From NCBI GenBank assembly GCA_021773815.1, contig JAJFJS010000086.1, forward strand, positions 1 through 64,000: a DNA stretch of 64,000 bases, given 5' to 3'. Below are positions 40,058-51,288 of this stretch, in pieces. A program made the translations under genes and the position numbers. This DNA comes from Gammaproteobacteria bacterium. GTDB taxonomy: Bacteria; Pseudomonadota; Gammaproteobacteria; Steroidobacterales; GCA-2729495. The notes under the pieces are model-generated. The model was not told where the DNA came from, ran no database searches, and was given only the letters and a program-made list of their open reading frames with translations. Every line of letters begins with the position of its first letter. Within the stretch, counting starts at the first letter, position 1.

Positions 40058-40751
40058 GTGAAGCAGATTCCGCTCGACGTCCGGCTCGCCGACCATGCCG
40101 TGTTCGACACCTGGTATCCGGGCGCGAACGGCGCCCTCGTGCATGCCGTCCGCGAGGCCGCCGCGGTGCGGACTCACACCGTGTGCTGGATCTGGGGCGC
40201 GCCCGGTTGCGGCAAGACGCACCTGCTGCAGGCGTGCGTCAGTGAGGCGCATCAGCGCGGCGCGACCACGGCCTACATCCCGGTTGATCCGGTTGGCGGA
40301 CTCGATCCGGCAATGCTCGAGAACATGGGCGGCCTCGATGTCGTGTGTGTCGATGCAGTCGATCGGGTGGCGGGACACGCCGGCTGGGAGCAGGCAATGT
40401 TCATGCTGTTCGAGCAGATCAAGCAACGCCGCGCGCGCCTGATCATGGCGGCGGAGAAACCGCCGTTGCATTGCGCCTTTAAATTGCCGGACCTCGTCTC
40501 GCGGTTCACGTCCGGCGCGACGTTCCGGGTCCATGAACTGTCCGATGAAGACAAGATCCGCGCCATGCAACTCCGGGCGAAGTGGCGGGGACTGGATCTG
40601 CCCGATGAGGTCGCGCAATTCCTGTTCGCGCGTATCGAACGCAGCAACCCGCACCTGTTCGATGTGCTCGATCGGCTCGATACGCGCGCGCTGGCCGAGC
40701 AGAAGCGCCTGACCATCCCGCTGGTGCGCGCGTTGCTTGCCGACGAGCGCG

Positions 40752-40768
<17 letters not shown>
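40058..40768 (+). CDS. hda: DnaA regulatory inactivator Hda
   Basis: This 236-residue AAA+ protein promotes hydrolysis of ATP bound to DnaA after replication starts. The N-terminal KQIPLDVRL is the sliding-clamp-binding motif, followed by a DnaA-like AAA+ domain with Walker A GAPGCGKTHLLQA and the sensor region SRFTSGATFRVHELSDEDK. It lacks the DNA-binding domain of DnaA, as expected for Hda. The start is GTG, 9 bp after the upstream gene. Its 3' end overlaps the convergent DUF2069 gene by 17 bp. Confidence 0.95.
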
Positions 40769-42033
<1,265 letters not shown>

Positions 42034-42192
42034 GAAAGTACCTCGGGTCACTGATGGTGGTCCGGGACATTGTAAGCGGATCGCGCGCCGCGTGAGAATG
42101 GTGCGGGGGTGCGGCCGGCGCCGCGTTCTTGACGCGGCTGGTTGTCGGCCGCACACTCGGCGCGATGTTTCGCTGAACCGGTAACGCGTATC

Positions 42193-42543
42193 GTGCTCCA
42201 TTCCGTCGTTTCCCTGCCCGCCCGATGGCTCGGGTTCATGCTGTTGATCGCCGTGCTTGGCGGCTGCGCAACCACGCCGCCGGTGCAGGAGATGAGCGAC
42301 GCACGCCAGGCGATTGCCGCGGCCCGGGAAGCGGGTGCCGAGGCGCTGGCGACGCTGCAGCTGCGCAGTGCCGAGGATCTGTTGCGCAGCGCCGAGGCGT
42401 ATCTCGAAATAGGCACATCGAATGCCTACTGGCAGGCCCGCAAGGCGGCCATCGGCGCCAAGGAACGCGCCTTCGAGGCATTCCTGGCCAGCCGGTCTGT
42501 AACGAATGGCTCGGCCGACGGTTCATCACCGCGATCCCCGTAG
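42193..42543 (+). CDS. DUF4398-type lipoprotein
   Basis: This 116-residue protein has a signal sequence ending in a lipobox (VLGGC), so it is a lipoprotein. The mature part ARQAIAAAREAGAEALATLQL to AYWQARKAAIGAKERAFEA is a two-helix amphipathic region typical of DUF4398 proteins, often found next to OmpA-like genes. It starts with GTG at 42193; there is no strong ribosome-binding site, and an ATG at 42238 right before the hydrophobic core is possible. Function is unknown. Confidence 0.72.
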   Translation: MLHSVVSLPARWLGFMLLIAVLGGCATTPPVQEMSDARQAIAAAREAGAEALATLQLRSAEDLLRSAEAYLEIGTSNAYWQARKAAIGAKERAFEAFLASRSVTNGSADGSSPRSP

Positions 42544-42560
42544 CCCGTCCGGGCAAACCC

Positions 42561-42845
42561 TTGAGCGAGCCGATCTGCAAGCGTTACCTCGTGTCCGGTC
42601 GCGTGCAGGGCGTTTTCTTCCGGGCCAGTGCGGCGCGCGAAGCGTTGCGACTGGAACTGGCGGGTTCGGCACGCAACCTGGCGGACGGCCGTGTCGAGGT
42701 GCTGGCCCGCGGCGCGCCGGCGGCGATTGAGCAGTTCGAGCGCTGGCTGGCGGTCGGACCACGGTTGGCAAAAGTCAGCCGTGTCGAGGCGCAGGACGTT
42801 GATCGGGGGGACTGGCCCGCCGCCGACGGGTTTGGCACGGGCTGA
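42561..42845 (+). CDS. acyP: Acylphosphatase
   Basis: This 94-residue enzyme hydrolyses acyl phosphates. VSGRVQGVFFRASA carries the phosphate-binding Arg, and GSARNLADGRVEVLARG the catalytic Asn. The start is TTG at 42561, with GTG at 42591 too late to keep the first strand. It lies 17 bp after the lipoprotein gene. Confidence 0.9.
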   Translation: MSEPICKRYLVSGRVQGVFFRASAAREALRLELAGSARNLADGRVEVLARGAPAAIEQFERWLAVGPRLAKVSRVEAQDVDRGDWPAADGFGTG

Positions 42846-42863
42846 CTCCGCGCCGCATCCGGG

Positions 42864-43445
42864 CTACTGCTGGAACCAGCGCGCGCGCAGGCGTTCGAGT
42901 ACCTTCTCGGGGTAGCGACGACTGCCGACACTGCCGTTGTAGCGCGCCAGGGCGCGTGTCAGGTCGCCGCGTTCCATGTCGATGTAATACTTGAGTATCG
43001 TGCAGCCCATCCGCAGGTTCGTGCCGATGTCGACGAGTCGGTCGCCGGGCTGGCCGATTTCGTTGAGCCAGAAGGGCATGACCTGCATGAGTCCCTGCGC
43101 GCCGGCCACGGAAACCGCATAGGCGTCGAACGCGCTTTCGATATCGATGACCGCGAGCACCAGTTCGGGCGGCAGGTCCGCGCGCGTCGCCTCCTGGTGC
43201 ACGCGCGTCAGTATCCGCACGCGTTCTTTCGGGTCCGTGACCTGCTCGCCGAGGCGACTGGCCATGTCGGTGAGCCAGACCTGTGCGTCGAACCGGTCCG
43301 GAAAACTCGCCGGGTCCTGCATGGCGATCTGCAGCCGTTCGCGCAGTGCGGGGTCCATCGCGTCGGCGCCGACCGAGATCGGCGCGACGAGCAGCGCCAA
43401 CCAAAGCGCGACGGGCCAACCGGACAGCGATGCGAGCCGGACCAT
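42864..43445 (-). CDS. Lytic murein transglycosylase (SLT domain)
   Basis: This 193-residue protein has an N-terminal signal peptide (about 1-26) and an SLT domain that cleaves peptidoglycan. The catalytic Glu lies in VIDIESAFDAYAVS, followed by GAQGLMQVMPFW and LARYNGS, which mark family 1 transglycosylases. It lacks LysM or other cell-wall binding parts. Its start codon shares bases with the proS stop, so it is coupled to proS. Confidence 0.92.
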   Translation of the reverse strand: MVRLASLSGWPVALWLALLVAPISVGADAMDPALRERLQIAMQDPASFPDRFDAQVWLTDMASRLGEQVTDPKERVRILTRVHQEATRADLPPELVLAVIDIESAFDAYAVSVAGAQGLMQVMPFWLNEIGQPGDRLVDIGTNLRMGCTILKYYIDMERGDLTRALARYNGSVGSRRYPEKVLERLRARWFQQ

Positions 43446-45154
43446 TATCCGTCTCGTGCGATGCGCGCCCGGAGGTCGGCAGCCGCGCCGTCCACGGCGA
43501 TGCGCGTCTCGTCACCCGTCCCGCGGCGGCGGTACTCGATGACGCCGGCGTCCAGTCCGCGTTCGCCGATCACGATACGGTGCGGAATGCCGAGCAGGTC
43601 GGCGTCGGCGAATTTCACGCCGGGCCGCGCGTCGCGGTCGTCGAGCAGCACGTCGATGCCGGCCGCTTCCAGTTCCGCGCACAGCGTTTCGGCCGCCGCA
43701 GCTACGGCGGGCGCCTTCTTCGGATTCAGCATCAGGATCGCGACATCGAACGGGCTCATCGGTTCCGGCCAGACGATGCCGTGCTCGTCGTGGTTCTGTT
43801 CGATGGCCGCGGCGACGATGCGTGTCACCCCGATCCCGTAGCAGCCCATTTGCATGTGGACCTCGCGTCCCCCGTCATCAAGCACGGTTGCATTCATGCT
43901 CTGACTGTACTTGTCTCCGAGCTGAAAGATGTGACCGACTTCAACTCCGCGAGCGATAGCCAATCGGCCGCCACCCGGGCTTGAGTCGTCGGCGACGACA
44001 TTGCGGATATCGACCGCCGTCGGCTCCGGCAGGTCGCGACCCCAGTTGACGCCCGTCAGGTGCTCGTCGACGCGGTTGGCGCCGCAGATAAAATCGGCCG
44101 CATGTGCAGCGGAATGATCGGCATAGACGGGGATCTGCAGGCCGACCGGACCGATGAAGCCCGGCGGACAGCCGGTGACCTGCTCGATGAGTTCCGGCGA
44201 TGCAAGCTGCAGCGGCGCGGTCACGCCCGCGAGTTTTTCCGCCTTGATCGTGTTGAGTTCGTGATCGCCGCGCAGGACCAGCGCGACCGGACCATCGGTG
44301 CCGTCGACGATCAGCGTCTTCAGGCAACGGGTGGCATCGACGGACAGGAATTGGCTGATCTCATCGATTGTCCGCACCGCCGGCGTGGACACCGCGGCGC
44401 TCCCGGCCGTCGCTGCCGGACGCGGTCCGTCGGGCGGCAGTGCCGGCGCGAGTTCGACATTTGCCGCGAACCCGTCGGCATCGCAGTAGGCGATCGCGTC
44501 TTCACCCGAGTCGGCGAGCACGTGAAATTCCTGTGACCGGGCGCCGCCGATCTCGCCGCTGTCGGCATCGACGGTGCGGAAGTGCAGGCCGAGTCGCGTG
44601 AAGATCCGGACGTAGGCGTCGGCCATGCGCCCGTAGGTTTCCTGCAGAGACGCCTGATCGATATGAAAAGAGTAGGCATCCTTCATGATGAATTCGCGCG
44701 CGCGCATGACGCCAAACCGCGGGCGAATCTCGTCGCGGAACTTGGTCTGAATCTGATAGTAATTGACCGGTAATTGCCGGTAGCTCTTGAGTTCGTGACG
44801 CGCGATATCGGTGATGACCTCTTCATGCGTCGGGCCAAAACAAAAGTCTCGTGCATGCCGGTCCTGCATACGCAGCAGCAGGTGGCCGTAACGATCCCAC
44901 CGGCCGGATTCCCGCCACAGTTCCGCGGGTTGCACGGCAGGCATCAGCAGTTCGTTCGCGCCGGCACGGTTCATTTCCTCGCGGATGATCTGTTCGACCT
45001 TGCGCAACACGCGCAGGCCGATCGGCATCCATGTGAACAGCCCGGAGGCGAGCCGGCGGATCAGGCCGGCGCGTAGCATCAACTGATGGCTGATGATTTC
45101 CGCGTCTGCGGGCGTTTCCTTGAAGGTGGTAAGAGGCAGTTGACTGAGTCGCAT
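43445..45154 (-). CDS. proS: Prolyl-tRNA synthetase (bacterial type)
   Basis: This 569-residue class II enzyme charges tRNA-Pro. Motif 1 and 2 regions show [27 protein letters not shown] and [12 protein letters not shown]. Between motifs 2 and 3 lies the YbaK-like editing insertion (about 225-385), and the C-terminal anticodon-binding domain begins near 470. [17 protein letters not shown] is motif 3. Confidence 0.97.
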   Translation of the reverse strand: MRLSQLPLTTFKETPADAEIISHQLMLRAGLIRRLASGLFTWMPIGLRVLRKVEQIIREEMNRAGANELLMPAVQPAELWRESGRWDRYGHLLLRMQDRHARDFCFGPTHEEVITDIARHELKSYRQLPVNYYQIQTKFRDEIRPRFGVMRAREFIMKDAYSFHIDQASLQETYGRMADAYVRIFTRLGLHFRTVDADSGEIGGARSQEFHVLADSGEDAIAYCDADGFAANVELAPALPPDGPRPAATAGSAAVSTPAVRTIDEISQFLSVDATRCLKTLIVDGTDGPVALVLRGDHELNTIKAEKLAGVTAPLQLASPELIEQVTGCPPGFIGPVGLQIPVYADHSAAHAADFICGANRVDEHLTGVNWGRDLPEPTAVDIRNVVADDSSPGGGRLAIARGVEVGHIFQLGDKYSQSMNATVLDDGGREVHMQMGCYGIGVTRIVAAAIEQNHDEHGIVWPEPMSPFDVAILMLNPKKAPAVAAAAETLCAELEAAGIDVLLDDRDARPGVKFADADLLGIPHRIVIGERGLDAGVIEYRRRGTGDETRIAVDGAAADLRARIARDG

Positions 45155-45270
45155 TATGGAGTGTCTGTGTGTCGGGGGGCGAGTCGCCGGTTGAAGCCGC
45201 GCTCATTCTATCCAGTTTGTGCGGCCGGGTCAGGTTGACGGCATCGGCGCCGGGGGAGTAGGTTGCGCGC

Positions 45271-45897
45271 GTGGTTGCGCATCGACGATCTATGATTGCC
45301 GGCGAGGGATGGCCATGGTTGATCGTCACGGCGATCGTCGGGCTGTTGATCGCGCGGTACGTGGGGCTGCTCTGGGCGGCTCCCGTCGCGGGATTGTGCC
45401 TGCTGCTGTTCCTGTTGTTCCGTGATCCCGGCCGCAGCATTCCGCCGCTGCCGCTGGCCGTGGTCGCGCCGATTGACGGGCGCGTCATCGCCGTCGGGCA
45501 GGAAGTGGACGAGGCGCTGCCGGGGGCATGGGCGCGGATATCGATTCGGACGAATCACTTCGGCGCCTACACCGTGCGGTCGCCGATCGAGGGGGCAATT
45601 CTCGATGTCGGCGAAGCGGCGGGCCCCAGACATGCGGGGCAGGTGCCTGCCGGTTTGTGGGTGCGCAGCGAGGAAGAGGACGATGTCGTCCTGCTGTTTC
45701 CGAGCAGCGGTCGGGGACTCGCGCCGAAAGCGTTCGTCCGCTACGGGGAGCGCGTCGGTCAGGGCCAGCGATTTGCCTATTTACGCCTCGCACCGCGCGC
45801 CGACGTATGCCTGCCGGTCACGGCTCAGGTCCGTGTGCGTGTGGGTGAGCGGGTGCGCGCCGGCAGCACGGTGCTGGCCGACCTGGCGGACAAATAA
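45271..45897 (+). CDS. Phosphatidylserine decarboxylase-like protein lacking the active site (probable pseudoenzyme)
   Basis: This 208-residue protein has two N-terminal membrane helices (about 14-50) and a phosphatidylserine decarboxylase (Psd) fold. VVAPIDGRVIAV keeps the catalytic Asp (D69), but the catalytic His is Tyr (Y100 in HFGAYTVRSP), and the Gly-Ser pair at which Psd cleaves itself is Ala-Pro (A174-P175 in RLAPRADVCLP, against RFGSRVDVYLP in the short-type family). It cannot form the pyruvoyl group or decarboxylate. It is next to pssA, as active psd is in many genomes, so it may be a scaffold or regulator of phospholipid synthesis. The start is GTG; an ATG at 45292 is also possible. 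Confidence 0.8.
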   Translation: MVAHRRSMIAGEGWPWLIVTAIVGLLIARYVGLLWAAPVAGLCLLLFLLFRDPGRSIPPLPLAVVAPIDGRVIAVGQEVDEALPGAWARISIRTNHFGAYTVRSPIEGAILDVGEAAGPRHAGQVPAGLWVRSEEEDDVVLLFPSSGRGLAPKAFVRYGERVGQGQRFAYLRLAPRADVCLPVTAQVRVRVGERVRAGSTVLADLADK

Positions 45898-45977
45898 CCG
45901 GTGGGCCACAAGGCGCGGAGCGTGTTTTCGGCCGGCGGCCGTGGCACACTGTCATGAGCCGAAGAGGCGATATTCAG

Positions 45978-46775
45978 GTGACCAAAGATAATTCAAATAA
46001 CAAGGTGCGCGTGGCCAGCCACAAGGGAATTTTCCTGTTCCCGAATCTCGTTACGACCGGGGTCCTGTTCGCCGGTTTTTACGGCATCGTCGCGGCGATC
46101 GACGGCAATTACCCGCGCAGCGCCGTGGCGTTGTTTATTGCGATGGTCCTCGACGGGCTGGACGGTCGCATCGCGCGCCTGACCGGGACCGAGTCGGAGT
46201 TCGGCAAGGAATTCGACAGCCTGTCAGACCTCGTTGCCTTCGGCGTCGCGCCGGCGATCATCGTGTACCAGTGGGGCCTCAGCAGGCTGGCCGAGTACGG
46301 CTGGCTGTGGGGCAAGCTGGGCTGGCTTGCCGCATTTTTATATGCGGTGGCCGCGGCTTTACGGCTCGCGCGTTTCAATGTCATGCGGGATACCGGCAGC
46401 AAGGCGTTTTTCGAGGGTTTGCCGAGTCCGTCTGCGGCCGCGCTGGTCACGTTCATGGTCTGGCTGGGCACCGAACTCGGCTGGTCGGGCGGATTTGCGC
46501 TGGCGTTTGCCGCGGCCATCACGTCGGCTGCCGGCGCGCTGATGGTGTCGCACCTCGACTTCTACAGTTTCAAGGAAGTCAGCCCGGATCGCCGTATCTC
46601 GTATACGTACATGCTCGCGATTCCGCTGACGCTCGTGCTGATCTTCCTCAATCCGCCGGTCGTTCTGTTCACGATGGCCGCCGGTTATGCGATCTCCGGT
46701 CCGATTGTGACCTTCTTCAGACATCGCCGGGCGGCGGCCGGGCAGGACGGGGAAGAGGGTGAGTCCAGTACCTGA
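45978..46775 (+). CDS. pssA: CDP-diacylglycerol-serine O-phosphatidyltransferase (phosphatidylserine synthase)
   Basis: This 265-residue membrane enzyme joins CDP-diacylglycerol and serine. The motif [12 protein letters not shown] followed by [16 protein letters not shown] is the CDP-alcohol transferase signature in its PssA form. It has about eight helices. The GTG at 45978 has AAGAGG upstream and is preferred; an in-frame ATG at 45954 lacks a ribosome-binding site. The type differs from the soluble E. coli PssA. It lies downstream of the PSD-like gene. Confidence 0.93.
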   Translation: MTKDNSNNKVRVASHKGIFLFPNLVTTGVLFAGFYGIVAAIDGNYPRSAVALFIAMVLDGLDGRIARLTGTESEFGKEFDSLSDLVAFGVAPAIIVYQWGLSRLAEYGWLWGKLGWLAAFLYAVAAALRLARFNVMRDTGSKAFFEGLPSPSAAALVTFMVWLGTELGWSGGFALAFAAAITSAAGALMVSHLDFYSFKEVSPDRRISYTYMLAIPLTLVLIFLNPPVVLFTMAAGYAISGPIVTFFRHRRAAAGQDGEEGESST

Positions 46776-46786
46776 GAGCCGGTCCA

Positions 46787-47473
46787 ATGTCTGAGACGAT
46801 CGGTGCCGGGCGCCGCCGGATACTCCATGCGATGAATATCGATGTCTGGACGCGGCGGTCGGCGCAGCTGTCGCCTGCATCGTCTGATGCAGGCACGGAG
46901 CCCGCCGACGAGTCGGGATGGGCAACTCTGGAACGTGATGTTTCCGGTTGCACGCAGTGTTCGTTGCACGAGACCCGCACGCAGACCGTGTTCGGTGTTG
47001 GCGCGCACGATGCGCACTGGATGATCATCGGGGAGGCGCCCGGCGCTGACGAAGATCGCCAGGGAGAACCCTTCGTCGGCAAGGCAGGGCAATTGCTGAA
47101 TGAGATGTTGCGCGCCGTCGGTTTGAGCCGTGACCGGGTCTTCATTGCCAATATTCTCAAATGTCGCCCGCCGAATAACCGTGATCCGCATGCGGACGAG
47201 GTCGCCGCATGTACGGCCTACCTGCATCGACAGGTGGCCCTCGTGCGACCGAAGCTGATCGTCGCGGTGGGCAGAATCGCGGCACAGAATCTGCTCGGTG
47301 ACGATCGGCCGGTCGGGCGGTTGCGCGGTTGCGTCCACCGGTTCGGCGAGGGCGATATCCCCGTCGTGGTGACTTATCACCCGGCCTACCTGCTGCGCAG
47401 TCCGGGGCAGAAGCGCAAGGCCTGGGAAGATCTGTGTCTCGCGCGCGGGGTGATCGATGGAGCGTCTGCGTGA
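46787..47473 (+). CDS. Family 4 uracil-DNA glycosylase
   Basis: This 228-residue DNA repair enzyme removes uracil from DNA. The catalytic loop [20 protein letters not shown] and the closing [11 protein letters not shown] loop are family 4 hallmarks, and Cys residues ([19 protein letters not shown]) bind a [4Fe-4S] cluster. The first 45 residues are variable; an internal ATG at about residue 16 is another possible start. Its stop overlaps the rimI start (GTGA). Confidence 0.93.
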   Translation: MSETIGAGRRRILHAMNIDVWTRRSAQLSPASSDAGTEPADESGWATLERDVSGCTQCSLHETRTQTVFGVGAHDAHWMIIGEAPGADEDRQGEPFVGKAGQLLNEMLRAVGLSRDRVFIANILKCRPPNNRDPHADEVAACTAYLHRQVALVRPKLIVAVGRIAAQNLLGDDRPVGRLRGCVHRFGEGDIPVVVTYHPAYLLRSPGQKRKAWEDLCLARGVIDGASA

Positions 47474-47970
47474 TTGCGGTGGTCCGCGAGCGCCCGCCGG
47501 CCATTCGCTTGATGCGGCAGGCGGATATTCCCGCGATCGCGGCGATCGAACGCGACACTTATATTTTTCCGTGGAGCGACGGTATTTTTCGTGACTGTCT
47601 GCTCGCCGGATACACGAACCTCGTACTCGACAGTGATGGTGATGTGGTCGGTTACGGCATCATGTCCGTCGCGGCCAGCGAGGCGCACCTGCTCAATATC
47701 TGTGTCGCCGAAGATTATCGCCGGCGAGGCATCGGTCGGGAGCTGCTTGAGTACATGATGCAAATCGCGCAGTCCGCGGCGGCCGAATGCGTGTACCTCG
47801 AGGTTCGGCCGTCGAACCGGCCCGCGCTGAATTTATATGAGTCGGCCGGTTTTCATGTCGTCGGCGTGCGTGAAAACTATTACAAGGCGCAAGACGGCAA
47901 GGAAGATGCCGTGGTCCTGGTGCGGCGTTTCGATGAATCCGGCGACCCGTCCGGCAACGGAACGAACTGA
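47470..47970 (+). CDS. rimI: Ribosomal protein S18-alanine N-acetyltransferase
   Basis: This 166-residue GNAT-fold enzyme acetylates the N-terminus of ribosomal protein S18. It shows IRLMRQADIPAIAAIE, the acetyl-CoA loop EDYRRRGIGRELL, and EVRPSNRPALNLYESAGF. It starts with GTG overlapping the stop of the uracil-DNA glycosylase gene. Its last 38 bp overlap the following MFS gene in another frame. Confidence 0.92.
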   Translation: MIAVVRERPPAIRLMRQADIPAIAAIERDTYIFPWSDGIFRDCLLAGYTNLVLDSDGDVVGYGIMSVAASEAHLLNICVAEDYRRRGIGRELLEYMMQIAQSAAAECVYLEVRPSNRPALNLYESAGFHVVGVRENYYKAQDGKEDAVVLVRRFDESGDPSGNGTN

Positions 47971-49243
47971 GCGCACCGGACGGCCGTTGGCATTCTGGTC
48001 GAATCGTTCCGTCATCGCCTGGTCGCTGTATGACTGGGCAAATTCTGCGTTTTCCCTGAGCGTCGTTACGGTATTTGTGCCCGTGCTGCTGGCCGAGTTC
48101 TGGAGCACGGGCGTCGATTCGACGGTCACGACGTTCCGCCTTGGCATGGCGAACGGTGCCGCCAGCCTGATTGTTGCGGTCGCTGCACCATTGCTCGGCG
48201 CCATCGCGGACCAGATGGATCGACGCAAGGGTTTGTTGTGCATTCTCGCGGGCCTCGGCATCGTCATGACCGGTGCGTTGTTTTTCGTGGCCCGCGGACA
48301 ATGGGAGATCGCCGTAGCCTGCTACGTACTGGCCTCAGTCGGTTTTGCCGGCAGCAACTCGTTGTACGACTCGCTGTTGGTTGACGTGACATCGAGCGAT
48401 CATTTCCACGAGGTTTCCGCGTTGGGTTTCGGTCTCGGCTATATCGGCGGTGCGCTGCTGTTTGCCGTGAATGTCTGGATGGTGGCGAGTCCCGCATCGT
48501 TCGGTCTCGAATCTGAGATTGAAGCGATTCGCATTGCCTTCATCCTCGTGGCGATCTGGTGGGCCGTATTTTCGATTCCGCTGCTGCTATGGGTGGATGA
48601 ACACCGCGAACCAGACCGACAGCACTCGGCTCGTGATGGCCTGCGGCAACTTGTCGCGACATTCCGGCAGATTACCCGGCGCCGGGATCTCTCGCTGTTC
48701 CTGTTGGCCTATTGGCTGTACATCGACGGCGTCTATACGATCATCAAGATGGCCGTCGATTTCGGCCTGTCGCAGGGTCTGTCGATGCAGGACCTGATCC
48801 GGGCCATCTTGCTGACGAATGTCATCGGCTTTCCTGCCGCGCTGTTGTTCGGCCGGCTCGGCGTGGCGCTCGGCGCGCAGACGGGATTGACGATCGCGCT
48901 GGTTGTCTACATCGGCGCGACAATTGCCGCCGTGTTCATCGACACCGCGCTGGATTTTTACGTTCTTGCCGTTTGCATCGGGCTCGTGCAGGGCGGCGTA
49001 CAGAGTCTGAGCCGTTCTATGTTCGCGCACCTGATTCCGGCCGATGAGAGTGCGGCCTATTTCGGTTTCTACAATATGCTCGGCAAGTTTTCGGCGATCC
49101 TCGGGCCGGTCATCACCGGCTATGTCGCGCTCACCTTCGGCAGTCAGCGGCTTGGCATCCTGTCGCTGATCGTTTTATTCGTGTCGGGCCTCGCGCTGCT
49201 GACGCGCGTCGGACGTCGGTCGGACTCCAAGATGCCTGTCTGA
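47933..49243 (+). CDS. Atg22/UMF1-family major facilitator transporter
   Basis: This 436-residue membrane protein has about 12 helices. The N-terminal SLYDWANSAFSLSVVTV stretch is the marker of the UMF1/Atg22-like branch, which includes amino acid effluxers. GAIADQMDRRKG is the MFS loop 2-3 motif. The ATG at 47933 lies inside the rimI end; starting later would lose part of the conserved N-terminus. The substrate is not predictable. Confidence 0.87.
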   Translation: MNPATRPATERTERTGRPLAFWSNRSVIAWSLYDWANSAFSLSVVTVFVPVLLAEFWSTGVDSTVTTFRLGMANGAASLIVAVAAPLLGAIADQMDRRKGLLCILAGLGIVMTGALFFVARGQWEIAVACYVLASVGFAGSNSLYDSLLVDVTSSDHFHEVSALGFGLGYIGGALLFAVNVWMVASPASFGLESEIEAIRIAFILVAIWWAVFSIPLLLWVDEHREPDRQHSARDGLRQLVATFRQITRRRDLSLFLLAYWLYIDGVYTIIKMAVDFGLSQGLSMQDLIRAILLTNVIGFPAALLFGRLGVALGAQTGLTIALVVYIGATIAAVFIDTALDFYVLAVCIGLVQGGVQSLSRSMFAHLIPADESAAYFGFYNMLGKFSAILGPVITGYVALTFGSQRLGILSLIVLFVSGLALLTRVGRRSDSKMPV

Positions 49244-49248
49244 CGCGG

Positions 49249-51288
49249 CTACCGGCCGTTCTTCGGTTCCGGATGCAGGCGGCGTTGCGGTCGAAAGGCG
49301 CGTACGCCGTCGATGAATTCCTGCCTCGTGCTCGCATCACCGGTCCCGTCGTAACGCAGACCGATGTACAGACCGACCAGGCGTTGCAGTTCCGCGGCAA
49401 GATCCGGGCGCTGCGCGCAGCAGGCCGCGAGGTATTCGCCGGGACCCTCCGACGGACGGCGCGCGCGTGTCGCCTCGCCGGTTCGCCGGCATAGCCGCAG
49501 ATAAGCCGCAGTCAGCGCGTCCGGCTTCATGCGCGCACCGCGCCGCTGCGAGATGCCGATCAGCAGCAGCAACAGCGTGGCTGCGATGCTCATCGTGATG
49601 ACGAGGTGCTCGATTGCCGGCTGGCGAAAACCGATGAAGCGCAGGATCGACGATTGCGCCTCGGGTCCGAATCCCAGCACCCAGCGATTCCAGCCGGCGT
49701 TCAGCGCATCCCAGCTCATGGCGAGCCGCATGAACGCCGGGTTGCGCGCCAGCAGGTCGCGGGTGATTTCTGCGCGGCGTCCCATTGCTTCGCTGAAGCC
49801 GTATTCAATGCGATCCGGCGCGACGCTGGCGGTCGGGTCATAGCGGACCCAGCGCCCGTCGAGCCATGCTTCCGACCATGCGTGTGCGTCGGACTGGCGA
49901 ACGATCCAGTAATCGCCCAACGGATTCTTTTCGCCTCCCTGGTAACCGGTGACGACCCGCGTCGGCACACCGCCGGCGCGGGCCAGCAGCGTAAAAGCGG
50001 ATGCATAGTGTCCGCAGAACCCGCGCCGGGTCTCGAACAGGAATTCGTCGACCGGGTTGGCGCCGAGCGTCGGCGGGCGCAGCGTGTAGGCAAAATCCCG
50101 CCCGGCAAAATACGCCAGCAATGCGTCCAGGAACGCGGCGTCGCTGCCGGCCGCGCGCCGCAGCGTCCTGCCGAGCTCCGCGCTGCGGGGATTATTGACG
50201 ACCGGTACCTGGCGCGCGGCGCCGAGTGCATCGGGTCGCTCATAACGCGGGCGGGGACCGCCGAGCGTGGAGGTGCCGCGCCACGACAGCCGTCGATCGA
50301 TGTCCCGCTCGGCGAGTAACTGGTCCGTACCGCTGAGACCGGCGCCGGGCATATCCCAGCGAATCGGGGTTTCGAGTGCCAGCAGCCACTTGTTGCCATG
50401 GGGTTCGAGCGTCAGTTCGTAGGCGATTTCCGTCGTGTCCGGCTGGGCGGCGCCCGCCGCGCGCGGCCGCGGCGTCGACTGGCGTTGTGACCACCGGCGG
50501 CCGTCGAAACGGCTCATGACGGGGCCGCGCCAGTACATATCGGCCGGGTCCGGTGCGGGACCCTCGAAGCGCACCCGAAACGCGACCTTGTCCGACAGTG
50601 CCAGTTCGCCGATGTCCCCGGGGCTGAGTTCGTCGGAAAGTCCGCTGGCGGCCTGGTCGCTCGCGCGCGGCAGAGACCAAAACGGTCCCGGTATCCGGGG
50701 AAACAGCAGGAACAGCAGCAGTGCAATCGGCAGCGCCTGGAGCAACAGTCTGGCGGCCTGCGTCACGGCGACGGGCGCCGGCACGACCCGGCCGGTGCGG
50801 GCTACCTGGAACAGTGCGGCCGTGGCGACGACGGTGCCGATGACCAGCCAGGCCAGCGACCAGATTTCCTGCGCGCGCAGGAAGGTAGTGAACAGCAGGA
50901 AATAGCAGATGAAAATGACGATCGCCCGGTCGCGGTGTCCACGGGTCTCGAGCAGTTTCATGGCCGCCATCACGAGCAGCAATGCAGCGCCGGCGCTGAG
51001 CCCGGACAGTTGCTGGTAACTGACGAGCACGCCGGCGAAGCCGAGCAGGGTCAGCGACACCCGCACCCAGGGGCGGGGCAGTGGGCGGCGCTTCAGCGCC
51101 GCGACAAGGCGCCACGTCAGGATTGCGATGACGACGAGCGAGACCCACGGATGCACGTGAAGGGCATGCGGCGCACCGGTCACGGCGATGGTTGCGATCA
51201 GCCAGATGATCTGGCCCGTGGATGCCTCCGGCGTCTCGCTGCGTCGTTCGGTGGTCGCCGGTACTGCTTTTCGGCGCTTGCCGATCAT
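49249..51288 (-). CDS. TgpA-type transglutaminase-like membrane protein (DUF3488)
   Basis: This 679-residue inner membrane protein has an N-terminal block of about six helices (about 25-200, DUF3488), a periplasmic region, a transglutaminase-core domain and a further helix near 560. The Cys-His-Asp triad is visible in RRGFCGHYASAFTLLARAGG, SDAHAWSEAW and WVRYDPT. It resembles TgpA of Pseudomonas, an essential protein of unknown substrate. It overlaps the DUF58 gene by 4 bp and ends 5 bp from the convergent MFS gene. Confidence 0.93.
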   Translation of the reverse strand: MIGKRRKAVPATTERRSETPEASTGQIIWLIATIAVTGAPHALHVHPWVSLVVIAILTWRLVAALKRRPLPRPWVRVSLTLLGFAGVLVSYQQLSGLSAGAALLLVMAAMKLLETRGHRDRAIVIFICYFLLFTTFLRAQEIWSLAWLVIGTVVATAALFQVARTGRVVPAPVAVTQAARLLLQALPIALLLFLLFPRIPGPFWSLPRASDQAASGLSDELSPGDIGELALSDKVAFRVRFEGPAPDPADMYWRGPVMSRFDGRRWSQRQSTPRPRAAGAAQPDTTEIAYELTLEPHGNKWLLALETPIRWDMPGAGLSGTDQLLAERDIDRRLSWRGTSTLGGPRPRYERPDALGAARQVPVVNNPRSAELGRTLRRAAGSDAAFLDALLAYFAGRDFAYTLRPPTLGANPVDEFLFETRRGFCGHYASAFTLLARAGGVPTRVVTGYQGGEKNPLGDYWIVRQSDAHAWSEAWLDGRWVRYDPTASVAPDRIEYGFSEAMGRRAEITRDLLARNPAFMRLAMSWDALNAGWNRWVLGFGPEAQSSILRFIGFRQPAIEHLVITMSIAATLLLLLIGISQRRGARMKPDALTAAYLRLCRRTGEATRARRPSEGPGEYLAACCAQRPDLAAELQRLVGLYIGLRYDGTGDASTRQEFIDGVRAFRPQRRLHPEPKNGR

